Below are positions 26,301 to 33,935 of a stretch of DNA of 64,000 nt, one piece after another; within the stretch, counting starts at the first letter, position 1, and each line of letters starts with the position of its first letter. The position numbers and the translations under genes were made by a program. The notes beneath the pieces are model-generated. The model was not told where the DNA came from and searched no databases. It was given only the letters and a program-made list of their open reading frames with translations. The stretch is from CAYZJB01 sp964478735 (GTDB lineage: Bacteria > CLD3 > SB21). Location: NCBI GenBank assembly GCA_964478735.1, contig CAYZJB010000002.1, forward strand, positions 62,001-126,000, written 5' to 3'.

Positions 26301-26566
26301 GCGTCGATCGCAATGTCACGGACTTCGTTGGACACCAGGCCGCCGTTTTGTTTGTTAAACGTCGTTTCGTTCTTTCCCTGATAACGAAAGGCGCCTCCTT
26401 TGTCGGTACCGATCCAGACGATGGTATCGTCGAAGGCGACGCACAGGGTTTTAACGGGATCGCCGCCGGACTCTTTGGGCACCCACGTTTGGAACTGAGC
26501 GCTCACCGGGAAAACGTTTAAAACAATGCAAGCAAGGGTTAACCGGGTGATGGTTAAAACGTTCAT
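23372..26566 (-). CDS. Exported two-component-regulator-propeller / TPR protein without output domain
   Basis: A 1,064-residue exported protein with signal peptide MNVLTITRLTLACIVLNVFPVSA. Residues ~30-320 and ~510-810 form two sets of propeller blades with recurring V.IGTDKG and GLPS(D/N)(E/D)(I/V) signatures, as in Reg_prop sensors. Between and after them (~330-480 and ~840-1060) are tetratricopeptide-type helical repeats (e.g. QYYQKYLDDYPEDGRQAEVLWKMG, KLYNDILKTAA). There is no transmembrane helix, kinase or regulator domain, so it would act in the periplasm or at the outer membrane, perhaps as a sensing scaffold. A ribosome site AGGAAG precedes the ATG. It is transcribed alone, diverging from ppk1. 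Confidence 0.88.
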   Translation of the reverse strand: MNVLTITRLTLACIVLNVFPVSAQFQTWVPKESGGDPVKTLCVAFDDTIVWIGTDKGGAFRYQGKNETTFNKQNGGLVSNEVRDIAIDAKYVWIGTDKGLSRWDGQKMTVFLKDPKGLPSDEITALHVDADGALWVGTTDGLARNVNDRWTRFTKESTAKALPSDKITAIHSSWNGNVYVATEDGIGVFYKEKWKLFGKELSNFLSQDIQDIYSADDGSVWVATDKGVGLYVNSSWKFFLKGKEVVSVTADAAGNGWAAVKDEGVAKLEAGVETMLTEKDGLASKECFAVAANAYGDVWIGTAKALHKTSDVASAGRWASAIFRKAEMARVQKQWTEAKKFYDMFLTRPYFTSAKEAPNAWFQIAQIHAREGRVDKSKELLKAFNQQFPKHGLIKDALIQLGDIAAGEKRLSEAQQYYQKYLDDYPEDGRQAEVLWKMGSQLENDGDSFGASRVYQKLNNKFPQNVHFDEIRYKLALLEDQQGRKDAATQLYSDILATAKDFEVLAQLGDRYDEKHRRDIMADMKGTVEWKTFEVGSGINHILLDGNNLWLSTQNNGVVKWDITGHAYTTYNDGLTGQNVRQVYIDADGDVWSVINGVSRNALCNMQYSKKKTRWTPMGAPFNNKTVNGIVYRQSTRAIIAATDQGLIILGGGSKTYSSKNGLPSDLVKFAQEDSKGILWMIVGKQLVELYKEPKMIVTGDGIQFNDVRGFYVDANDTKWLATDRGVVTFDGTWRQYTIADGLISNDVQCVIGARSGKILVGTRQGLSFFNKTFWMNYTEEDGLPSNDVRAVVFTEDESIWIGTQKGVHFRKSSGEGDKKLMVQNVLAQESQLWEKKQFAKSRELYQSVSIFPDLSEWIEFKNALTLEKEGNVAAAWSGYQEILKKNPRSRWIQDVHLYRIARTFESQDQTAQAMDILKPLAEKYKADRPRSYRIEAALVRLAGKLPKDKADASMTAYKMIGELFPQSEFLSQAAANLNAIAEQHESKKDLVSAGLVYNDILRNFPSEDAKLNVRLALARIYEAQSKWTEADKLYNDILKTAAAVDPAKLAAEVRLAVVQRRMK

Positions 26567-26691
26567 GGACAGACTTCCTTTGTGCGTGTGACAGGGTAGG
26601 ATACGGACTCCAGAGGAAAGATACCATTTGAAATCGAGTTTTCCGTCGGCTCGAGAACCACGATAGTCCGACTAATTCGATTTACCGATGG

Positions 26692-26717
26692 TTGAGACGC
26701 TGCATGCAACGTCTCAA
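26692..26717. repeat. GAGACG...CGTCTC palindrome around TGCATGCA
   Basis: Arms TTGAGACG (26692-26699) and CGTCTCAA (26710-26717) flank the self-complementary TGCATGCA (26701-26708), giving an almost perfect 26-base palindrome. Sequences of this GAGACG-TGCA-CGTCTC type recur as dispersed repeats in many Bacteroidota and cyanobacterial genomes, from memory. Only one copy is in this window. Confidence 0.7.
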
Positions 26718-26803
26718 ACGAAACGGATTGTGAGAATCATTTCGGCTAGGACAGACGAACTGAATTCTCGGCAAATTGACGTCGACTTGGGACTCTGGAC
26801 TTG

Positions 26804-26871
26804 CCCCCTTCCAAGGGGGTAACTGAATACACCTACAAATCCACAGAAACGGGTTTCCCCTTTGAAAGGGG
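26804..26871. repeat. Paired C-run/G-run hairpins (dispersed-repeat type)
   Basis: Two small perfect hairpins lie 37 bases apart: CCCCCTTCCAAGGGGG at 26804-26819 and CCCCTTTGAAAGGGG at 26857-26871, the latter followed by GGATAGGGGGTT. The arrangement matches the CCCCCTTT-AAAGGGGG repeats common in intergenic DNA of FCB bacteria, by recollection. Confidence 0.6.
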
Positions 26872-27005
26872 GATAGGGGGTTGTAAAAGAATCTGCCGAT
26901 TAAACAAAGCAACATCATATCGACGACATCACTCAACTTGAATCGCGGCGTTATATTACCTACATTGGCGCGCGTGGAGACCGGAACCCCATAATCTGAG
27001 GTTCC

Positions 27006-29135
27006 ATGGAATCTATTTCTATGCCCGATGTTGAAACCCGCGTTGAGCCGGAGATCAAAGACTCCGCGCCGACCGTCAAAAGTCTCGATAAACCCGAACA
27101 CTTCGTCAACCGCGAGTTGAGCTGGATCGAGTTCAACCGCCGCGTGCTCGAAGAAGCACAGGACCCAACCGTCCCGCTGCTGGAACGGGTTAAGTTCCTG
27201 TCGATTTTCAGCACGAACTTCGACGAGTTTTTCATGGTGCGCGTGTCCGGCGTACGCCGCCAGATCGACGCCAATGTGTTGACCGCGGGTCCCGACGGGT
27301 TGACCCCGCGGCAGGTCATGGACGAAATGTCCAGACGCATTCATGAGCTGTCCGAAATCCAGCACGAGTTTTTTTATACGACGTTGCTGCCCGAACTTCA
27401 GCAAAACGGAATCCGGCTGCTGGCTTCGGGCCAACTGACGGCGGAACAAAAAACGTTCGCACACGAGTTCTTCCAGCAAACCGTCTGGCCCGTGTTGACG
27501 CCGCTGGCCATCGATCCGAGCCATCCGTTTCCGCACCTGGTCAACCGTTCGTTGTACGTGTTGTTTGAACTGTCGGCGCCGATCCCCGACGCGCTGCCCA
27601 AAGCCAATCTGGCGATCGTTCCGATTTCGTTTCCGATGATTCCGCGCTTCATCAAGTTGCCCTCCGGCGAAGGCGCATGCGACTTTATCCTGCTGGAAGA
27701 CCTTGTTCGACTCTGTGCCGACGATCTGTTCAAAGGCTACGACGTTCGCGGCAGTTATACCATCCGTCTGACCCGAGATTCCGATTTGCAGTACGACGAG
27801 GATCCATCGGAAGATTTGCTGAAAACGATCTCGGAATCGCTGCGCAGCCGCCGCAAAGGGGCCGCGATCCGGCTGCAGTACGAAAACGGTCTCTCGCAGC
27901 GGCTGCTGAATACGCTCATCAAGGAAATGGACCTGGAACCCGAAGACCTGTATCCGACGCGCGGATTCATCGGATATTCCGACCTGATGAATCTGTGCGC
28001 TCAGGTCGACGCACCGGCGCTCAAAGATCCGCCGTGTCCGCCGCACATGGTCAAAGAATTCGAAAGCGGCACGGACATGTTTACCGCGATCCGGCAAAAA
28101 GACATTCTCGTCCATCATCCGTACCAGAGCTTCGATTACGTCACGCGATTTCTGCGGGAAGCGGCGGAGGACCCCAACGTACTGGCGATCAAAATGACGC
28201 TGTACCGGATCGCGCCCGATTCACCGATCGCGGCGGCCCTGCAACTGGCGGCGGAACGCGGGAAGCAGGTCGCGGCGCTGGTCGAACTCAAGGCGCGGTT
28301 TGACGAAGATACCAACATCGCCTGGGCGCATAAACTCGAAGACGCGGGCGCGCACGTCATTTACGGCATGGCCGGGCTGAAGACGCATTGCAAGGTCTGT
28401 CTCGTCGTTCGTCAGGAAAAAAACAAAATCCGCCACTATTGCCATCTCAGTACGGGGAATTACAACGAACGCACGTCGAAAATTTACGGAGACATCGGCC
28501 TCTTTACCTGCCATCCACGGTTTGGCGAGGACCTTAGCAATCTGTTCAACGTGCTGACGGGATATCTGGCGCCTCCGAAGTATCATCGGATCAAAATGGC
28601 CCCGACCGATCTGCGCGACGCGATGATCCAGAAAATTCGCCGCGAAACGTCGCATGCGCGCGAGGGGCGCGAGGCCGTGATTATTGCCAAGATGAACGCG
28701 CTCGTGGATCGACAGGTGATTCTGGAACTGTATCGCGCGAGTCAGACGGGCGTGCAGATCAAACTGATCGTTCGCGGCATCTGTTGCCTCAGGCCAGGCG
28801 TCAAGGGCCTCAGCGAAAACATCGAGGTGATCAGTATCGTCGACCGCTTTCTCGAGCACGCACGGATTTTTTATTTTCACAACAACGGGCAGCCCGAGTA
28901 TTACTGCGCCAGCGCGGACTGGATGCCGCGCAATCTCGACCAGCGCGTCGAGGTCGCATTTCCCATCAAGGAACCGCAGTTCCAGGAAACGCTATGGACG
29001 ATCCTGCAGACGCAGCTCGCCGACAATGTGAAGGCGCGGAGGTTCCAACCCGACGGCACGACGGTGCGGGTGAAATCGGAAAAGAAAAAGACGCGCGCGC
29101 AGATCGCGTTGTACGAGCTACACGGCAAAGGGTGA
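27006..29135 (+). CDS. ppk1: Polyphosphate kinase 1
   Basis: Peripheral membrane enzyme that makes inorganic polyphosphate from ATP. The 709-residue protein has the PPK N-terminal helical domain (YFVNRELSWIEFN-like start at about residue 35), the middle domain and two phospholipase-D-like C domains. The phosphorylated His is in GLKTHCKV (residue 461) and the second active-site His in FLEHARIFYF (residue 618). Length is normal. It is the only plus-strand gene in the first 40 kb, starts about 440 bases from a divergent gene, and its last 18 bases overlap the end of the convergent TldE-like gene. A minus-strand open frame of 478 codons across it is a shadow. Confidence 0.97.
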   Translation: MESISMPDVETRVEPEIKDSAPTVKSLDKPEHFVNRELSWIEFNRRVLEEAQDPTVPLLERVKFLSIFSTNFDEFFMVRVSGVRRQIDANVLTAGPDGLTPRQVMDEMSRRIHELSEIQHEFFYTTLLPELQQNGIRLLASGQLTAEQKTFAHEFFQQTVWPVLTPLAIDPSHPFPHLVNRSLYVLFELSAPIPDALPKANLAIVPISFPMIPRFIKLPSGEGACDFILLEDLVRLCADDLFKGYDVRGSYTIRLTRDSDLQYDEDPSEDLLKTISESLRSRRKGAAIRLQYENGLSQRLLNTLIKEMDLEPEDLYPTRGFIGYSDLMNLCAQVDAPALKDPPCPPHMVKEFESGTDMFTAIRQKDILVHHPYQSFDYVTRFLREAAEDPNVLAIKMTLYRIAPDSPIAAALQLAAERGKQVAALVELKARFDEDTNIAWAHKLEDAGAHVIYGMAGLKTHCKVCLVVRQEKNKIRHYCHLSTGNYNERTSKIYGDIGLFTCHPRFGEDLSNLFNVLTGYLAPPKYHRIKMAPTDLRDAMIQKIRRETSHAREGREAVIIAKMNALVDRQVILELYRASQTGVQIKLIVRGICCLRPGVKGLSENIEVISIVDRFLEHARIFYFHNNGQPEYYCASADWMPRNLDQRVEVAFPIKEPQFQETLWTILQTQLADNVKARRFQPDGTTVRVKSEKKKTRAQIALYELHGKG

Positions 29136-30239
29136 GGGCTCGATCCGAACGTTGTCGATCCGGAGAGAAGGGGAGTGAAGGTTCGGATCATTGCCGACCG
29201 CCGTCAGCCTCGCCAGCAGTGTCAATGAAGATTCACGAATCACCTCCGGTAAACACTCCGCAACCGCATTGCCGTCTTCATAACGCTTGCCCCATATCCT
29301 CCACGTTTCGCCGATCCTTTCCACATGCTCAATAAACAGACCCGTAAACGACGAGGTGATATCGGTCGTTGACGGCTGAACGATTAAATGGTTCCAACGC
29401 GTCGTGATCCGTCCGGCATCGTCGGCGTGATAAAATCCCGGTCCTTGTGGCGACACGGTCACGACTTTTCCTGCAGTAACGACAGGCGTCGTCGTACACG
29501 CATAGCCCACATCGTCAAACGGCCGGGCTCCGGTTCCGCCTTTGCGAAGCGCGTCGTCCGTTAAATTAAAACAGGAAGGAAAGCCGGCAGTGGGGGAAAT
29601 TCCGTCAGAAAAGCAGTCGTTTAGCAGAACCTCCGCCGCCGACGGTATAAATATGACGTTGACCGTTCCGGCAAGGGTTTCGGTCTTCGTGGCGAGTCGT
29701 TTGTGAAAACATTTTTTCAGTTCCGTTATTGTTGGCTTCGATCGCCAGTAAAACGTCGATGGCGGACGCGCGTTTTCAGAAACGGCAAGCTTGACGAGAC
29801 TGTGTGTATAGCGGCCGTACACGCCGAATGTGTTGGCAATTTCAACCTGTTCACGTTCCGCGGCCATCTCGATAACGGACACGTCCGACACTTCTGCCAG
29901 GGAGCGGACGACGTCGGTCATTTCATCGATCGACAGACCGTCAACCGAAGGATCGTCAATGCCCGACACGACCGGGTAGGTTTGCGGTTTTGCAAAACTT
30001 ATGGGCGAGGCAAAAGCGTTTGAAATCGCCGCATCGATCAACGCGTCGGAAAATTCGCACCCGACGGCCGTACCGACCATCCCGTGCAAAAGCACTCGAA
30101 GATGATAGGAAGAGGTCAGCCCTTCTTTTTGGAAAACTCTGTTCTGCTGTAACCGTACGGATTTTGTGCGGCTGTGCGTGTGGTAAACTTCCGCCTGCCG
30201 GACGCCCTTCGTGCGGCTTCGGGCAAGGCAGGATTCCAT
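29118..30239 (-). CDS. TldE/PmbA-family protein
   Basis: A 373-residue member of the TldD/PmbA family, which in E. coli forms a heterodimeric metalloprotease for microcin maturation and CcdA turnover. The family's N-terminal region (VYHTHSRTKSVRLQQNRVFQKEGLTSSYHLRVL), the middle (SIDEMTDVVRSLAEV) and the C-terminal barrel (GARPFDDVGYACTTTPVV, then SSFTGLFIEH) are recognisable. No HExxxH zinc motif is present, so it is the TldE-like non-catalytic partner; no TldD gene is in this window. The ATG at 30239 lies two bases after the rsgA stop, removing a 30-residue out-of-family extension. It is shorter than usual PmbA (~450). Confidence 0.72.
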   Translation of the reverse strand: MESCLARSRTKGVRQAEVYHTHSRTKSVRLQQNRVFQKEGLTSSYHLRVLLHGMVGTAVGCEFSDALIDAAISNAFASPISFAKPQTYPVVSGIDDPSVDGLSIDEMTDVVRSLAEVSDVSVIEMAAEREQVEIANTFGVYGRYTHSLVKLAVSENARPPSTFYWRSKPTITELKKCFHKRLATKTETLAGTVNVIFIPSAAEVLLNDCFSDGISPTAGFPSCFNLTDDALRKGGTGARPFDDVGYACTTTPVVTAGKVVTVSPQGPGFYHADDAGRITTRWNHLIVQPSTTDITSSFTGLFIEHVERIGETWRIWGKRYEDGNAVAECLPEVIRESSLTLLARLTAVGNDPNLHSPSLRIDNVRIEPSPFAV

Positions 30240-30241
30240 GG

Positions 30242-31330
30242 TCAGGCGAACTGTTCGAGGATTTTCAGATAATTTTGATAACGGTCGTCGGCCAGTTCCC
30301 CGCGCTCGGCGGCCGCGCGAACGGCACACCGCGGCTCGTCCTGATGAAGGCAGTACGGCGATTCACACGGTTCCTGGATGCGGCGGAAATCGCGATAGTA
30401 TTTTTTCAGGTCGTTTTTTGAAATTCCGCTGATTTCGAACTCCGTGATCCCTGGCGTGTCGATCAGCCAACTGTTCGGGTCCAGGCGATGGGCCGAGACG
30501 GATTCCGTAGGGCGATATTCCTCGTCCATTTCAACGGCCTCCGGTTCATCCGTCGTGGCCATGGCGACGCGGCGGGTTTCCGCCATGGACTGGATCAGGC
30601 TCGTTTTGCCGGACCCGGCCGGTCCCGTGAAAAGCGTGATTTTTCCACGAAGCATGTTGCGCAGGTCGCTCACGCTCGGCTCGACAAGCAGCGACGTATA
30701 AATGACGCGATAGCCCATCCGGCGATACGTATCCAGTTGCTCGATAAACGAATTGTCGTTGGCCAGGTCGGTTTTGGTACAACACAGCGTCGGTTTGTAT
30801 CCCTTTTTTTCATAGATCAGCAAATGCCGGTCGAGCCAGTCCGTTCGCATTACCGGTTCCGCGATGGAGACGACGATCACGATCTGGTTGACGTTGGTCG
30901 CGAGGATCGTTTCCTCTTGTTCGTTTTTTCGGAACGGCCGGATGGCAAGATTTTGCCGCGGCTCGATCTTTTCGATAAAACCGACGGGCGCTTTGGCGGC
31001 AATCTGAACACGGTCGCCGACGTAGACCTGGGACTGTTCGGTCCCGCGTCCCGCCCGGCATTCGTAGCGCTGATTTCCGCACTGGACGACAAACTTCTCG
31101 CCGACGGCGATCACGAGTCCGGAAACGGTTTGCGTACGCGGAGGCGGCGGTGCCGGTTGACGTTCTGGCCGTTCCCGGCGACGGCGGTTGCGGTTGCGCC
31201 GGCGGCCTCGGTCATCGCGTTCTTGCCGGTTCTGATTCGACGGCGGTATCGAATCCTGTCCGTTGTTTTTCTGCGCCAGCTTGCGGTTCAGATCGTCCAG
31301 ATACTTCTGGGACCAGTTTTCATCTGCCAT
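30242..31330 (-). CDS. rsgA: Ribosome small-subunit-dependent GTPase RsgA
   Basis: Circularly permuted GTPase for late 30S assembly, 362 residues. Order of motifs is G4 (CTKTDLA), G1 (GPAGSGKTSL) and G3 (DTPGITEFE), as expected for the permutation; an OB fold precedes and a zinc-binding C-terminus (C-x5-C-x-H-x5-C in CESPYCLHQDEPRC) follows. The first ~60 residues are an unusual, disordered, Arg/Asn-rich and proline-rich extension (RGRRRNRNRRRRERPERQ), likely to bind RNA. Its ATG shares a base with the HIT gene stop (TAATG). Confidence 0.95.
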   Translation of the reverse strand: MADENWSQKYLDDLNRKLAQKNNGQDSIPPSNQNRQERDDRGRRRNRNRRRRERPERQPAPPPPRTQTVSGLVIAVGEKFVVQCGNQRYECRAGRGTEQSQVYVGDRVQIAAKAPVGFIEKIEPRQNLAIRPFRKNEQEETILATNVNQIVIVVSIAEPVMRTDWLDRHLLIYEKKGYKPTLCCTKTDLANDNSFIEQLDTYRRMGYRVIYTSLLVEPSVSDLRNMLRGKITLFTGPAGSGKTSLIQSMAETRRVAMATTDEPEAVEMDEEYRPTESVSAHRLDPNSWLIDTPGITEFEISGISKNDLKKYYRDFRRIQEPCESPYCLHQDEPRCAVRAAAERGELADDRYQNYLKILEQFA

Positions 31331-31827
31331 TATTTCAGTTTCCTGAATTCGGTGAAGAGGCGGTCGTAGGTTTCGGCGATATATTCCGGCATGACTTTAA
31401 CGTTGCCGATGACGGGCATAAAATTAGTATCGCCGTTCCATCGCGGTACGATGTGCATGTGAACGTGATCGTCGATGCCCGCACCGGCGGTCCGTCCCAG
31501 GTTCATCCCGAGATTGAACCCGTCGGGATTCATGCTGGCCCGCAGGGCGGCCAGGGCTTTTTGCGTCGTGACCATAAAATCGGTGCACGTTTCCGCGGGC
31601 AGTGCGGCCAGGTCCGGGGCATGCTGATAGGGTACGATCATGAGATGGCCGTTATTGTACGGATACAAATTCATGATGACAAAATTGTGCGTCGAACGAT
31701 GGAGAATCAGATTCTCCTTGTCCTTATCGGACTGGGGTTTGAAACAGAAGATGCAGCCTTCGCCTTCGCTTTTGTCGTCGGCTTTGATGTACCGCATACG
31801 CCAGGGCGCCCAGAGTTGTTCGACCAC
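31330..31827 (-). CDS. HIT-family nucleotide-binding protein
   Basis: A 165-residue histidine-triad protein, probably a nucleotide hydrolase or phosphorylase of the Ap4A-phosphorylase-like/galT branch. The triad is DHVHMHIVP near residue 105, and the start (EQLWAPWRMRYI) and GCIFC are typical of the longer actinobacterial and Bacteroidota Ap4A-type HIT proteins. The start is GTG at 31827, six bases after AGGAGG on the minus strand; no ATG fits and the open frame upstream overlaps ispG. It lies 11 bases after ispG. Confidence 0.88.
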   Translation of the reverse strand: MVEQLWAPWRMRYIKADDKSEGEGCIFCFKPQSDKDKENLILHRSTHNFVIMNLYPYNNGHLMIVPYQHAPDLAALPAETCTDFMVTTQKALAALRASMNPDGFNLGMNLGRTAGAGIDDHVHMHIVPRWNGDTNFMPVIGNVKVMPEYIAETYDRLFTEFRKLK

Positions 31828-31838
31828 GATGTTCCTCC

Positions 31839-33935
31839 TCAGGATTTGGCGGTTTCCACCGCGTCGACCCACATGCCTTTGCGCCGGATGAGGTCGATGA
31901 GCCGTTCGTCGGCGATGGCCATGTCGATGTTGCGTTCCACAAGTTCTTTGCCGACGTATAGATTGATTTTTCCTGCCGCTGCACCGACGTAACCAAAGTC
32001 GGCGTCGGCCATTTCTCCGGGCCCGTTGACGATGCATCCCATGATGGCGATCTTCACGCCTTTGAGGTGCCCGGTTTTGCTTTTGATGCGTGCGGTGACT
32101 TCCTGCAGGTCGAAGAGCGTGCGGCCGCATGACGGGCAGGAAATAAATTCCGTTTTGGAAATACGAAGCCGCGTGGCTTGCAGAATGTTGAAGCCTAAAC
32201 GAACCGCGTCCGTTCCGCGAACGTTAGGATCGTCCACCGTGATGGCGTCGCCGATGCCGTCGCACAGGAGGGAACCCAGAGCCGTCGACGCGTAGAACAA
32301 CGCGGGTTCATCGCCCGCGGGTGCCCAGGACACTTGCAAGGGCACCGTAAAACGGCGGCTCTCCAGTCGCGAAACCACCGCACGGGCCGCGTGGACGAGA
32401 TCGTTGTGAGACAATCGGAGGCAGAAATTTTTGAAATTTCTTTCCAGCAGGAGTGACGACACCCGTTCGGCCATGGCGCAGACGGTGTCGATCGAGTGGG
32501 GATGGGCCAAAAACGGAGGCGCGTCATCGGCGTTCACATCAATGACGAGGGCTTTTTTTTCTGCTGATGCGATGGCGTCAACTAGAATAGCCAGCCGATT
32601 CGTCCATTCGAATTCATTCCACTCCGATGACGGTCGGAAAAGAATGGCGTCGCACTCCGACATGATCTCGAGAGCCAGCCGGGTGTCGTCGCCGACGTTC
32701 ACGGCAAGCGGGCCGCGTTCGGACAAAGATGATATGAACGTTTTCCACGACGGTAATGTATCCGCCGTCACGCGAACTTCCACGATCTCTGCATGCGGAT
32801 CGTCGGCGGAGGCGCGTTTGGTGAGGGACCTGTATTCATCGATCGCCCCGGCGACGTTTGTCAAGGGCGTATGAAGCGGCAGATGTACGCGAACGTGGTG
32901 AACGCCTCCCAGGTTAAGGCCGGGCATTTCCACGGTCTGCGTCCAACGGCGTGTATACGGCGCGAACGGCTGGCGCCAGTCCGTATCCGCGACGGCAGGC
33001 TCCTCCGTTTTCATCCATGCGTCGTATTTGAACGCGATCGTTCGGGCGGGAGGAATTTCCGCCTCCGGGTCTTCGGTCAACGAAACACGGATCGTATCGC
33101 CGATACCGTCTTCGAGCAAACTACCGATCCCGATGGCCGACTTGATGCGTCCGTCGTCGCCGTCGCCGGCCTCTGTGACGCCGAGATGGAAAGGATAATC
33201 CATTCCTTCCTGATCCATCCGAGCCGCCAGCAGCCGGTAGGCCGCGATCATCACCTGGGGATTGCTGCTTTTCATCGACAGAACGATATCGTGGAAATCG
33301 TACCGTTCACAGATGCGGACGAATTCGAGCGCCGATTCCACCATGCCTTCCGGCGTATCGCCGAACCGGTTCATGATCCGGTCGGAAAGGGAGCCGTGAT
33401 TGGTTCCGATCCGCATGGCGACGCCGTTTTCTTTGCAGCGCTGGACGAGCGGTTTGAACGTTTCTTCGATGCGCTCCAGTTCCCGTTCGTACTCGGCGTC
33501 GGTATATTCGATGACGGCAAATTTTTTCTTATCGGCATAGTTGCCCGGGTTGATCCGGACTTTTTCGACGATATCCGCCGCTTTCAGCGCGGCATTGGGG
33601 GTGAAATGGATGTCGGCGACCAGTGGGACGCGAACGTTTTGCTTGCGAAGCGCGTCGTGAATATTTTTGAGATTCTCGGCGTCGCGAATCGACGGAGCCG
33701 TGATACGGACGATCTCGCATCCCGCATCGACCAGCGAAAGGACCTGACGCACCGTGGCCGCGGTATCGAGCGTGTCCGTCGTCGTCATGGACTGGATGCG
33801 GATCGGGTTCGGTCCGCCGATGGCCACGTCGCCGACGTGCACGACGCGTGTGCGGCGCCGCCGGTATGCGAACGGATGACGGGTGTACGTCGAGGGAAGA
33901 GGTCGCGCAATGCGCGGAACGACCAGAGATTCCAT
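31839..33935 (-). CDS. ispG: 4-hydroxy-3-methylbut-2-en-1-yl diphosphate synthase, long form
   Basis: Penultimate enzyme of the MEP isoprenoid pathway; converts MEcPP to HMBPP with a [4Fe-4S] cluster. The 698-residue protein has the N-terminal TIM barrel (GGPNPIRIQSMTTTDT, then ADIHFTPNAALKAAD) and the C-terminal cluster domain with CPSC (Cys 600, 603) and GCIVNGPGE (Cys 634). Between them is a ~250-residue insertion (from about residue 330) typical of Bacteroidota, Chlorobi and plant enzymes. Cotranscribed with gpsA and an unknown gene; its ATG shares a base with the unknown's stop (TGATG). Confidence 0.96.
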   Translation of the reverse strand: MESLVVPRIARPLPSTYTRHPFAYRRRRTRVVHVGDVAIGGPNPIRIQSMTTTDTLDTAATVRQVLSLVDAGCEIVRITAPSIRDAENLKNIHDALRKQNVRVPLVADIHFTPNAALKAADIVEKVRINPGNYADKKKFAVIEYTDAEYERELERIEETFKPLVQRCKENGVAMRIGTNHGSLSDRIMNRFGDTPEGMVESALEFVRICERYDFHDIVLSMKSSNPQVMIAAYRLLAARMDQEGMDYPFHLGVTEAGDGDDGRIKSAIGIGSLLEDGIGDTIRVSLTEDPEAEIPPARTIAFKYDAWMKTEEPAVADTDWRQPFAPYTRRWTQTVEMPGLNLGGVHHVRVHLPLHTPLTNVAGAIDEYRSLTKRASADDPHAEIVEVRVTADTLPSWKTFISSLSERGPLAVNVGDDTRLALEIMSECDAILFRPSSEWNEFEWTNRLAILVDAIASAEKKALVIDVNADDAPPFLAHPHSIDTVCAMAERVSSLLLERNFKNFCLRLSHNDLVHAARAVVSRLESRRFTVPLQVSWAPAGDEPALFYASTALGSLLCDGIGDAITVDDPNVRGTDAVRLGFNILQATRLRISKTEFISCPSCGRTLFDLQEVTARIKSKTGHLKGVKIAIMGCIVNGPGEMADADFGYVGAAAGKINLYVGKELVERNIDMAIADERLIDLIRRKGMWVDAVETAKS

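Larger units (their letters stand above)
26567..27005. other. Divergent intergenic region between propeller/TPR gene and ppk1
   Basis: This 439-base region must hold promoters for both divergent genes. I found no convincing -35/-10 pair. It holds two palindromic elements (26692-26717 and 26804-26871), annotated separately. No small ORF with a ribosome site and no RNA gene was recognised. Confidence 0.6.

Noticed and set aside
26682..28118. 478-codon minus-strand open frame across ppk1
   Set aside because: Shadow of ppk1, whose plus-strand product has all family motifs; the translation is low-complexity Arg/Gln/Phe-rich with no domain.
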